The position numbers were made by a program, and so were the translations under genes. The notes beneath the pieces were generated by a model. That model made no database searches. It was not told where the DNA came from and was given only the letters and a program-made list of their open reading frames with translations. Below are positions 15,890 through 23,006 of a DNA stretch of 64,000 nt, piece by piece; position 1 is the first letter of the stretch, and each line of letters begins with the position of its first letter. The DNA comes from an uncultured Collinsella sp. (GTDB taxonomy: Bacteria; Actinomycetota; Coriobacteriia; Coriobacteriales; Coriobacteriaceae), in NCBI GenBank assembly GCA_934668875.1, contig CAKUON010000003.1:1-64000 (forward strand), given 5' to 3'.

Positions 15890-16188
15890 GTTCTTACGTT
15901 AAGTGTGTCGGTGATCTGAGCGTTCCCGAAGAAGAGCTTGTTGAAGCTGCCGCCAACACGGGATTCAATCCTGTGACCAAGCCCGCGCATTACGCGGGGC
16001 ATACCGGCATTGAGTGCAAGCAGGCAATGGAATCGATGCTTGGCACCGATGAATACGTGTCCTATATGCAGGGATGCGCCTTCAAGTACCTGTGGCGCTG
16101 GAAGTCCAAGAACGGCATCGAAGACCTCAAGAAGGCGCATGAGTGCATCGAGAACATGCTTGAGACGCTGGAAGGCGGCGCGTCATGA
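15886..16188 (+). CDS. DUF3310 family protein
   Basis: A 100-residue protein with the DUF3310 pattern: PAHYAGHTGIECKQAMESM followed by a YMQGCAFKYLWRWKSKNG segment and a C-terminal helix. Found in many phages, often with nucleotide-metabolism genes; its biochemical role is not established. It overlaps its neighbours by 4 bases on each side. Confidence 0.8.
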   Translation: MSSYVKCVGDLSVPEEELVEAAANTGFNPVTKPAHYAGHTGIECKQAMESMLGTDEYVSYMQGCAFKYLWRWKSKNGIEDLKKAHECIENMLETLEGGAS

Positions 16189-16472
16189 GTGGCGGTGACT
16201 TCTACGCCGCGCCCAAGATCGTCACTGTCCGCAAGGCGCATAAGTGCGCGTACTGCGGCGAGACGATTCCAGCAGGAACGCGTGGCGTGCTCATGGAAAG
16301 CGGCCTTTGGATGCGTCTGTTCTGGAAGCGCTACGCATGTCCGCGCTGTCAGCCATATGTCAGTGAGTTTTGGAGCTGGCAAGGCTTGGAGAGCGAATCC
16401 ATCGAATTGGACTTCGACGAGTTCATGCGGGAGTATCACCGCGATGTGTGGGTGACCGACGATGACGATTAG
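16185..16472 (+). CDS. Small zinc-binding protein with two CxxC pairs
   Basis: 95 residues. KCAYCGETIPAGT and ACPRCQPY provide two CxxC pairs separated by about 38 residues, consistent with a treble-clef or zinc-ribbon fold. The C-terminus is acidic (VTDDDD). ATG 16185 is coupled to the previous stop by a 4-base overlap. The function is unknown. Confidence 0.65.
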   Translation: MSGGDFYAAPKIVTVRKAHKCAYCGETIPAGTRGVLMESGLWMRLFWKRYACPRCQPYVSEFWSWQGLESESIELDFDEFMREYHRDVWVTDDDD

Positions 16473-16665
16473 GAGCGACCGCAAGACCCTCGAGAACCTG
16501 TGTGCCGTATCGCAGGACATGAGCCGGCGCATTACAACGTGCGAGAAGTGCGGACACGAGGGTGCGCGGGTCGATTACGACGATCTTATTTGCTGGTGCG
16601 ATTGCGTCACCGACGCAATCGAAGTGATTCACCGAAATTTGGAGGAAAGCAATGAAAGGGTTTAA
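16462..16665 (+). CDS. Small CxxC phage protein
   Basis: 67 residues with CEKC and a later CWCDC, plausible for one zinc site, and a helical C-terminus. It overlaps neighbours on both sides. No family recognised; it is part of the block of small early genes. Confidence 0.6.
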   Translation: MTIRSDRKTLENLCAVSQDMSRRITTCEKCGHEGARVDYDDLICWCDCVTDAIEVIHRNLEESNERV

Positions 16666-16900
16666 GACCGAGGAAGAGTATGAAGAGGCATCGTCGATGC
16701 TGGTTGGGTGCGCCCTGCTGATCGTCCCGTTTGCGATGCTGGTTGCCAGTATCGCCATTGGCTTCATCTTCGGAGCTGGATATGGGTTCCTGGCCTTCTC
16801 CTGCTTCCTGCTGATCGTGTGCATCTGGTTCATTTACTTGGCAAAGGCCAGTATGCACAAGGCGAAGAAGATGACTGAAAAGGAGCGGGACGATGATTAA
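16652..16900 (+). CDS. Small two-helix membrane protein
   Basis: 82 residues with an acidic N-terminus, two hydrophobic segments (about 17-41 and 45-66) and a highly charged C-terminus, so probably a hairpin inner-membrane protein with both ends in the cytosol. GGAGGAAA precedes ATG 16652. It is located far from the lysis module and is probably an early membrane effector such as superinfection exclusion; this is inference. Confidence 0.6.
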   Translation: MKGFKTEEEYEEASSMLVGCALLIVPFAMLVASIAIGFIFGAGYGFLAFSCFLLIVCIWFIYLAKASMHKAKKMTEKERDDD

Positions 16901-17096
16901 GATTTCCGGCTGCTGCGACGGGTGTGGGAAGGAAGCCGACTGCACCAACATTGACGAATTCGCAAGAGTACACGCCTATGACAAGGGCAAACTTATCGAG
17001 TTCGACATTTGCAAGGACTGCATCCACGAGATTCGCGACATGTCGGGCAGCGTTATCGACGTCGTACATGAATTGAAGCGCCGCCATGGACGTTGA
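16893..17096 (+). CDS. Small CxxC phage protein
   Basis: 67 residues with CCDGC and CKDC, a probable zinc-binding pair. It starts 8 bases before the upstream stop and ends 11 bases inside the tyrosine integrase gene, so the three are translated together. Function unknown. Confidence 0.6.
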   Translation: MIKISGCCDGCGKEADCTNIDEFARVHAYDKGKLIEFDICKDCIHEIRDMSGSVIDVVHELKRRHGR

Positions 17097-18270
17097 GGTC
17101 AAGCGCGACCCAAAGGGGGTGTGGTACGCGCAGCCGTATCTTGGCAAGGCACCTGACGGGCGGCAGATACGGCCACGACGTAGCTTCCCGGATGCCACGA
17201 CGCGCGAGGAAGCACAGGCTTTGGCTGATGCCTGGGCTTCACACCTGACCTTTGACGGCAAGGTCAAGAGCACGCTGATAGTCGACCTGCTCTGGGAATA
17301 CATCGAGCAGCGAAAGGTCAAGGGTGCGGGCTTGAACACCGTGAAAAGGTGGTCGCTCTTCACGCGAACCTACGTGGGCAAGTACCTTAAGGGCAAAGTC
17401 GCTCGCGACCTTACCGCTATCGAGCTGAACGACTTCGAGACGCGGCTTGGCGTGAGCAAGAAGAATGGCGGTCAAGGTCTCTCGCGTAACACGATCATCA
17501 GCGTTCACCACTTTTTGCGCGGCGCATACAACTTCTGGGTGCGTATCGGCATCTGCGAGAACAACCCAATGCTCATGGTCGCAAAGCCGCCAGAGGAACG
17601 CCATGAAGCCGTGAGCATTGACGAATGGGATTACAAGGCACTCGATGCCACGGTTTCCGAAAAGCTCGACCTTGAAGCGCCAGAGAAGCGCTTCATGCGC
17701 CAATCAGCCTACGCTTTCGCGGCTTGGCTCGCACTGCATACAGGGATGCGCGTCGGCGAGGTGTGCGCCGTAAGGCGGCGCGACCTCCACAAGGCGCAGG
17801 GGTTCATCCTCGTGAGCGGTACGGTCATCGAGGTTCCGGGCGGCGGCGTTATCCGATCCAACGTGACCAAGAACAAGAAGACGCGGCCTGTGGCGTTAAT
17901 CGACGAAGAGTGGGAGCGGATAAAAGCCTATCTCGCGCAACAGGATTCGATTTCAGACGCTTTTACGCCCGATTCACCACTAGTGAGCATAGACGGCTCT
18001 TACATGCGCCCTACGACCGTCTCAAAGGCTTTCAGCCGCGCTCGCGACCGTGCGGGCATGCCGAAGGCGTACACGTTCCACTCATTGCGCCACACGCACG
18101 CCACGTGGTGCCTGGCGAACGGCGTTGACCTCAAGACGCTCGCAGATCGCTTGGGGCACTCGAACGAAGCGACAACGCTGAAGCTCTACGCGCACCTTCT
18201 GCCGGGGCGCGACCAGGCGGCGGCTCAGGCATTCAACAGCTTCGCCAAGCAGCTTGAGGATGGAGTGTAA
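17086..18270 (+). CDS. Tyrosine recombinase (phage integrase family)
   Basis: 394 residues: N-terminal arm-binding domain, a SAM-like core-binding domain (about 60-165) and a catalytic domain. The active-site set looks complete: HTGMRVGE (first Arg), HSLRHTH (His/Arg), LGHS, and the nucleophile in LYAHL. It is an active-looking integrase, but it sits 7 kb inside the prophage among early genes instead of at an end, and a serine recombinase already occupies the att site. Its own target is not evident. It is followed by an mIHF-like gene. It could be a second integration route, a dimer-resolution enzyme or a capture from another element. Confidence 0.9.
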   Translation: MDVEVKRDPKGVWYAQPYLGKAPDGRQIRPRRSFPDATTREEAQALADAWASHLTFDGKVKSTLIVDLLWEYIEQRKVKGAGLNTVKRWSLFTRTYVGKYLKGKVARDLTAIELNDFETRLGVSKKNGGQGLSRNTIISVHHFLRGAYNFWVRIGICENNPMLMVAKPPEERHEAVSIDEWDYKALDATVSEKLDLEAPEKRFMRQSAYAFAAWLALHTGMRVGEVCAVRRRDLHKAQGFILVSGTVIEVPGGGVIRSNVTKNKKTRPVALIDEEWERIKAYLAQQDSISDAFTPDSPLVSIDGSYMRPTTVSKAFSRARDRAGMPKAYTFHSLRHTHATWCLANGVDLKTLADRLGHSNEATTLKLYAHLLPGRDQAAAQAFNSFAKQLEDGV

Positions 18271-18398
18271 ACGGTGTGTAAATGGCAAGACCTCAGCCAT
18301 TTGCGGCACGACACGAAAACGAGAGGTCAGAAAGCAAAACCGATGGTTTGGGAACGGTTAGCCGCCGTATTCCAAGTAAGAATCAGGAGATACTGAAA

Positions 18399-18725
18399 AT
18401 GGTGACTATTATGACCGGCGATGAGCGGCGCAAGGCTCTTGACAGAGCGCTTGTGGTTCGCAAGCAGCGCTCGGACATTCGCAAACGTCTCAAAACTGGC
18501 GAGCTTGGCATTGATGGATTTCTTGAGCTAGCAGACCGCAACTATCAGGCTGCGGCTGGGATGCGCGTCGAGTATCTGATTGGGTCGATGCCTGGTTATG
18601 CCAAGAAGCGTACGCAACAGCTTATGAAGAGCCTGCATATCAGTACGACCAGACGCGTGCAGGGATTGGGGCACGTTCAGAGAGAGGGGCTTATCAAGGC
18701 TCTTGGGGGTGGTTGCCGTGAGTAA
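18399..18725 (+). CDS. Phage-encoded mIHF-type DNA-bending protein
   Basis: 108 residues resembling actinobacterial integration host factor (mIHF): a basic N-terminal helix, MRVEYLIGSMPGYAKKRTQQLMKSL (helix-two-turn-helix), then RRVQGLGHVQREGLI. mIHF is the host cofactor needed by the tyrosine integrase of mycobacteriophage L5; here a homologue is encoded by the phage, 128 bases after a tyrosine integrase. It probably supports that integrase or organises phage DNA. AGGAGA lies 8 bases before ATG 18399; ATG 18411 is an alternative, and the frame reaches 18282 without a ribosome site. Confidence 0.8.
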   Translation: MVTIMTGDERRKALDRALVVRKQRSDIRKRLKTGELGIDGFLELADRNYQAAAGMRVEYLIGSMPGYAKKRTQQLMKSLHISTTRRVQGLGHVQREGLIKALGGGCRE

Positions 18726-18954
18726 ACCGAGTGAGCAGGAGCGCAAGCGCGTTATGCGTTGTGCCGTGCTTGTAGCCGTGCTTTCCGTGGTCGCAAGCGT
18801 CGCGATCATCTTTCTGAGTTTCTGCCTTCTGGAGTTGTTTATAAGCATCATCACGGGCGGCATGTTTTCGTGGCTCGTCCCGTCGCTCGCAACCGCGATG
18901 GTGACTCTGACCTTTATCGCATTGGCAATCGTGAGGGGTGGCAACTGTGAGTGA
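18718..18954 (+). CDS. Small two-helix membrane protein
   Basis: 78 residues: a basic N-terminus, then two long hydrophobic segments (about 15-42 and 45-70). GTG 18718 overlaps the previous stop by 8 bases. It precedes ssb with an 8-base overlap. No family recognised. Confidence 0.55.
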   Translation: MSKPSEQERKRVMRCAVLVAVLSVVASVAIIFLSFCLLELFISIITGGMFSWLVPSLATAMVTLTFIALAIVRGGNCE

Positions 18955-19360
18955 CAGTCTTAACAGCGTCACCTTGAGTGGCAACCTTGGGCAAGATGCA
19001 GAGGTTCGGTACACCAACAGCGGCCTTGCGGTCACGAGCTTTTCGCTAGCAGTGAACAAGAGCCGCAAGCAGCAGGACGGTAGCTATAAGGATGTGACCA
19101 GCTGGGTCGACTGCGTGATGTACGGCAAGCGCGGCGAAGCGATGTTTAACAACGGCCTTCTTATGAAGGGCGCACGCCTGGCTATCCTCGGGCACCTGCA
19201 CCAGAACGTGTGGGAGAAGGACGGCAAGCGCTATCGCAAGCTCGAGGTCATCGTTGATAACGTGGCAATCATGACCTCGCATCGACAGTCGCAGCAGCCG
19301 CCGGCGGCACCGCAGGCTGCGACCTACCCAGATGTGTACGACGAAGATATTCCCTTCTAA
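18947..19360 (+). CDS. ssb: Single-stranded DNA-binding protein
   Basis: A 137-residue SSB with an N-terminal OB fold (SVTLSGNLGQDAEVRYT, then SFSLAVNKSR and WVDCVMYGKRGEAM), a Gln/Pro-rich linker and the acidic DEDIPF tip that docks partner proteins. It coats single-stranded DNA during phage replication. GTG 18947 follows AGGGGTGG; GTG 18938 is possible. Followed 9 bases later by the dUTPase gene, forming a DNA-metabolism pair. Confidence 0.93.
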   Translation: MSDSLNSVTLSGNLGQDAEVRYTNSGLAVTSFSLAVNKSRKQQDGSYKDVTSWVDCVMYGKRGEAMFNNGLLMKGARLAILGHLHQNVWEKDGKRYRKLEVIVDNVAIMTSHRQSQQPPAAPQAATYPDVYDEDIPF

Positions 19361-19369
19361 GGAGCTGAC

Positions 19370-19807
19370 ATGTACGGACGAAAGATGAACGTTTGCCTGG
19401 CTGACGGAACAGCCATGCCGACATACGCGCACGATGGCGATGCAGGCTTCGACCTTTGCATCACCGAGGACGTAAGGCTTGAGTCAAACGCAAGCGCGGT
19501 CTGCGGACTTGGCTTTGCCTGCGAGATTCCGAGCGGCTGTGTCGGTCTGGTCTTCCCGCGCTCTGGCCTTGGCGCTCACTACGGCGTGACGCTGCGCAAC
19601 AGCGTGAGCGTTATCGACAGCGGATACCGTGGCGAGGTGCACGCACCGCTGGTCAATCTCAGCTGTGACACTGTGTTTCTTCCCAAGGGTACACGTGTGT
19701 GTCAGATGGTCGTTGTCCCGTTCGTGCCGTGTGATCTTGTCGGGGTCGATAGCCTGACCGACACCGAGCGCGGTACCGACGGCTTTGGCTCTACGGGTGT
19801 CGACTAG
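19370..19807 (+). CDS. dut: dUTP diphosphatase
   Basis: Hydrolyses dUTP to dUMP and pyrophosphate, keeping uracil out of phage DNA. The 145-residue trimeric-type dUTPase shows the motifs AGFDL, PRSGLG, VIDSGYRGE and a C-terminal GTDGFGSTG arm that closes the active site, in the usual order. AAGGAG sits before ATG 19370. It lies directly behind ssb. Full-length and apparently intact. Confidence 0.93.
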   Translation: MYGRKMNVCLADGTAMPTYAHDGDAGFDLCITEDVRLESNASAVCGLGFACEIPSGCVGLVFPRSGLGAHYGVTLRNSVSVIDSGYRGEVHAPLVNLSCDTVFLPKGTRVCQMVVVPFVPCDLVGVDSLTDTERGTDGFGSTGVD

Positions 19808-19819
19808 GGTTGATGCTTT

Positions 19820-20266
19820 GTGGATGCCAAGGAATACTTCGAGCGCATCCGTGACGAGGTGGCTAGCATCGAACATGCAAAGGAGATGCTAGCCCGCCTT
19901 AAGGCTCGCGAGGGAGCCAAGGCGCAGAGTTACGACGCGGGCGGCGGCGGTGGTGGCTCAGACCCTATGGATGCGATTAACGGGCGCATTGACTTTGAGG
20001 GGAGGTTGGAAAGGAGGATTGCAGACAGCCAGGCTGAGGTAGACGAGGCGTGCGTGCTGCTCTACGGTGCTGACAATCGCGGCGGCTTGGCTAAGCTCAA
20101 GGGCAACCGCTACGCCGACGCGCTGTGCATGGCCTATCTCCAAGTGATGCCATGGGACGAGATAGCCGATGTGATGCAGTGCTCGCGCCAATGGTGCAGG
20201 GAGCTTTGCAACGCTGGGTTCCGCTATATCGACGAGGTGGGCTTTGCCGCGCTTAAAGATATTTGA
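19820..20266 (+). CDS. ArpU/RinA-like late transcription regulator (DUF1492-like)
   Basis: A 148-residue protein with an N-terminal coiled region, a glycine-rich linker and a C-terminal sigma-4-like helix-turn-helix (QVMPWDEIADVMQCSRQWCRELCNAG). Such proteins occupy the last early position before the packaging genes and activate late transcription. A promoter with matched boxes starts 10 bases after its stop, and a terminator lies before the HNH gene, matching this role. GTG 19820 start. The exact family name is uncertain. Confidence 0.7.
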   Translation: MDAKEYFERIRDEVASIEHAKEMLARLKAREGAKAQSYDAGGGGGGSDPMDAINGRIDFEGRLERRIADSQAEVDEACVLLYGADNRGGLAKLKGNRYADALCMAYLQVMPWDEIADVMQCSRQWCRELCNAGFRYIDEVGFAALKDI

Positions 20267-20275
20267 GATTGGTAC

Positions 20276-20304
20276 TTGTCATCACTTTTCGGTTTGCGTT
20301 ATAT
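20276..20304 (+). promoter_or_regulatory. Late promoter
   Basis: TTGTCA (20276-20281), 17-base spacer, TTATAT (20299-20304), immediately after the late-regulator gene and ahead of HNH and terminase. It probably drives the packaging and structural operon. Confidence 0.65.
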
Positions 20305-20325
20305 TTCGGTACGGTGGATTATCAG

Positions 20326-20359
20326 AAAGGGACACGGCCTTGGGTCGCGTCCCTTTTTT
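20326..20359 (+). terminator. Terminator between late promoter and HNH gene
   Basis: AAAGGGAC (20326-20333) pairs with GTCCCTTT (20349-20356), followed by a T6 run (20354-20359). It lies 22 bases after the late -10 box and 16 bases before the HNH start, so late transcription must read through it; antitermination is a reasonable inference. Confidence 0.7.
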
Positions 20360-20374
20360 GTTGGGGGTCGCGCA

Positions 20375-20704
20375 ATGGCTAAGGGCTTCTCGTATCGGTT
20401 CTACCATTCCAAGGATTGGGAACAGGCGCGAGAGCTCGCATTGCGGCGCGATGCCTATCTTTGCCAGCACTGCCTTAAGGCTGGCATCGCAACACCGGCA
20501 ACGATGGTGCATCACATCATCGAGCTAACACCATCGAACATCAGCGATCCGAACATAGCGACCGACACTCGCAACCTTGTAAGCCTGTGCGACCTCTGCC
20601 ACAAGAAGGTGCACGGCTGGGCAAGGCAGGGCAGCACAAGGCAAGGGCTGCGCTTTGACGAGGACGGCAACTTGATTTCGCTGACAGACGAAAACACAGA
20701 CTGA
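20375..20704 (+). CDS. HNH endonuclease
   Basis: 109 residues with the HNH signature: CQHC, MVHHIIEL, then NLVSLCDLCHKKVH, including the catalytic histidine pair and zinc-binding cysteines. HNH proteins beside terminase are needed for efficient cos cleavage in HK97-like phages. ATG 20375 is taken with GGGGGTCG upstream; the frame back to 20276 overlaps the late promoter and terminator and is not coding. A 150-base gap separates it from terS and holds a cos candidate. Confidence 0.88.
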   Translation: MAKGFSYRFYHSKDWEQARELALRRDAYLCQHCLKAGIATPATMVHHIIELTPSNISDPNIATDTRNLVSLCDLCHKKVHGWARQGSTRQGLRFDEDGNLISLTDENTD

Positions 20705-20764
20705 GCACAAGCGCACAGTCAAGTAAAACGACAGACAAAACAGCAGGTCACAGCTTTGAGCTAT

Positions 20765-20790
20765 CCCCCCGGTCTAAAATCAAGGCACCC
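20765..20790. other. Candidate cos region
   Basis: The HNH-terS gap carries TATCCCCCCGGTCTA (from 20762), a C-run joined to CCGG of the sort seen near cohesive ends of HNH-type cos phages. The exact nicks cannot be placed from sequence alone. Confidence 0.35.
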
Positions 20791-20857
20791 AGCATAGGGC
20801 ACCAACGCCGGAAGATAGAAATTTGCGTGTGACGGGTTTCAGAACGGGGGTGGTCTT

Positions 20858-21286
20858 GTGGGAAGGCGAAAAGTGTGCGAAAGTAACGAACTTTTGCCGA
20901 AAGCCACGGAGAGTCCCCCGAAGAAGCGCACCGCTTCCATCGAGAGCCGATACCAAAGCGAGCTGAAAAAGCTCCAACGGCTCACCAAGGACGCGATACC
21001 GGACGAGAAGCGAAGCGCCGTGCTTCCGCTGATGTCGAACATCGCGTTCTTGAAGGTCAAGCTTGACGAAGCCCGCCGCGAGCTGATGTACGAGAGCATT
21101 TTTACCGAATATGACAACGGCGGCGGTCAATCCGGCTTGCGAGAGCATCCGGGTTTCAGCGCCTACAACAAGCTGTTTACAACCTTCTCGCGCGGCATCA
21201 AGCAGCTCACCGACATGATGCCGTCCGGCAGCACCGCAGGCGATGCGCTCATTGACTACCTCAATGAAACGCGCTTCGGCGGCTAA
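20858..21286 (+). CDS. Terminase small subunit (P27 family)
   Basis: 142 residues: a basic N-terminus, a helical DNA-binding region and a C-terminal oligomerisation segment (HPGFSAYNKLFTTFSRGIKQLTDMM) typical of P27-type TerS. It recognises the phage genome near cos and regulates the large subunit. GTG 20858 start. It overlaps terL by 23 bases. Confidence 0.85.
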   Translation: MGRRKVCESNELLPKATESPPKKRTASIESRYQSELKKLQRLTKDAIPDEKRSAVLPLMSNIAFLKVKLDEARRELMYESIFTEYDNGGGQSGLREHPGFSAYNKLFTTFSRGIKQLTDMMPSGSTAGDALIDYLNETRFGG

Positions 21287-23003
21287 GAAGCGAAGCGGCG
21301 CTGGTCGCTGCGAGCAGGCGATACGAAGCTACTTCGGTGGCATCCTCAACGGTGAGATCACTGCTTGCGAGAAGATGCAGCAGCTCGCGGAGCGCGTGCT
21401 GCGCGACCTGGACAACACCGATCCACTCTATCCGTACCATTACCGCGAAGAGTTCGCGGCGAAGCACGTCACCTTCATCGAGACGTTTTGCCGACTTCCG
21501 AGCGGAAAGCTTGGACGCAAGTTCAAGCTCGAGCTTTTCCAGTTGGCCATCCTCTCCGTAATCTTCGGTTTCGTGGATGCCGAGGGCTTGCGCCAATACC
21601 GCGAAGTCCTTTGGATTATGGGGCGAAAGAATGGTAAGACCGCGCTTGCGTCGGCTATCGAGCTTGACTTGCTCATTAACGATGACGAGGGTGCGCCGGA
21701 AGTCTACAACGTGGCTACGGCTCACGATCAGGCGGCGAAGGGCTTCAACAACGCCTGGCGAATGGTGATGACATCACCGGCGCTGGCAAAGCACGTGCGA
21801 AAGCGTGTGAGCGACCTTTACTGCGGCCTCAACATGGGGTCAATCAAGGCGCTTTCCGCCAACACAAACCACCTTGACGGCTTGGACATCTCAGGCGCTA
21901 TCGTTGACGAGCTCGCAGCCATGCGAAACCGCGACCTCTACGACCTGACGATTCAGGGTATTTCCGCCCGTAGGCAACCGCTGGTCTTGGAGATCACGAC
22001 CAACGGATTCGTGCGCGGCGGCATTTTCGATGCTCAGTACGAATACGCCACCAAATGGCTGAACGGCGAAGCATCTGGCGAAAAAGCCGAGCATTTCATC
22101 GCTTTCATTTTCGAGCTTGACGAGCGCGAGGAATGGAAAGACGAGAAGTGCTGGATTAAGGCGAATCCCGGACTTGGAACAATCAAGTCCCTGAAATCGC
22201 TCAGGGAAAACGTCTCCAAGGCGCTCGATGACCCTACATTTTTGCCGACACTGCTGGTAAAAGACTTCAACCTCATTGAGAACCAGAGCCAAGCCTGGCT
22301 CAAATGGTCTGAGGTCCACAACGAAGCCACGTTCGACCCGTCCGACGGGTCTTTTTCGTACGCAGTTCTCGGCGTGGACGCTTCGGATACGACCGACCTA
22401 ACGGCGGCGTGCCTGCTTATGATGCGCCCGAACGACGAGCACATATACGCAATGCACATGGCGTGGATACCGCTTCGCGCTTTGGAGCAGGCGGAAGCCG
22501 AGGGGCGGCGCGGGGGTCGAGACGGCGTGCCATACGATGCCTGGATTGCCCGCGGGCTGCTCAGAACGTCGGCAACGCCGATCATCGACAAGCGCGATGT
22601 GCTGGATTGGGTCACGGAGATTCAGGAAAAGTACGGCATTTATTCGGTTGCCTGTGGCTATGACCCGTGGCATATGCGAGACGTTCCGACTGTTGAAGCG
22701 TACGAGGGCTATTTCGGCGCTGACAACTTCAAAAAGGTAATACAGGGTGCGCAAACCTTGTCCATGCCGATGAAGGAGCTTCGAGCGCTATACAAGGAAA
22801 ACCGCATCGTCGATAACCAGAACCCTATAGCGGAATGGTGCCGCTCGAACGTGATGATCAGAAACGATGCGAACGGCAACATCGCGCCCGACAAGAAGAA
22901 CCAAGACCCGCGCAACCGCATTGATGCTTGGGCGGCTGAGTGTGACGCGTTCGTAGTGCTCAAAGACATGATGGATGACTACAAAAGCATGATTGGAGGT
23001 TAA
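21264..23003 (+). CDS. Terminase large subunit
   Basis: A 579-residue DNA-packaging motor. The ATPase domain has a Walker A-type GRKNGKT at about residue 128 and a Walker B ending in IVDELAAMRN; the nuclease domain begins around VLGVDASDTTD near residue 370. It cuts concatemers and pumps DNA into the prohead through the portal encoded next. Start 21264 lies within terS; no strong ribosome site is seen, so translational coupling is likely. Confidence 0.93.
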   Translation: MKRASAAKKRSGAGRCEQAIRSYFGGILNGEITACEKMQQLAERVLRDLDNTDPLYPYHYREEFAAKHVTFIETFCRLPSGKLGRKFKLELFQLAILSVIFGFVDAEGLRQYREVLWIMGRKNGKTALASAIELDLLINDDEGAPEVYNVATAHDQAAKGFNNAWRMVMTSPALAKHVRKRVSDLYCGLNMGSIKALSANTNHLDGLDISGAIVDELAAMRNRDLYDLTIQGISARRQPLVLEITTNGFVRGGIFDAQYEYATKWLNGEASGEKAEHFIAFIFELDEREEWKDEKCWIKANPGLGTIKSLKSLRENVSKALDDPTFLPTLLVKDFNLIENQSQAWLKWSEVHNEATFDPSDGSFSYAVLGVDASDTTDLTAACLLMMRPNDEHIYAMHMAWIPLRALEQAEAEGRRGGRDGVPYDAWIARGLLRTSATPIIDKRDVLDWVTEIQEKYGIYSVACGYDPWHMRDVPTVEAYEGYFGADNFKKVIQGAQTLSMPMKELRALYKENRIVDNQNPIAEWCRSNVMIRNDANGNIAPDKKNQDPRNRIDAWAAECDAFVVLKDMMDDYKSMIGG

Positions 23004-23006
23004 AAC

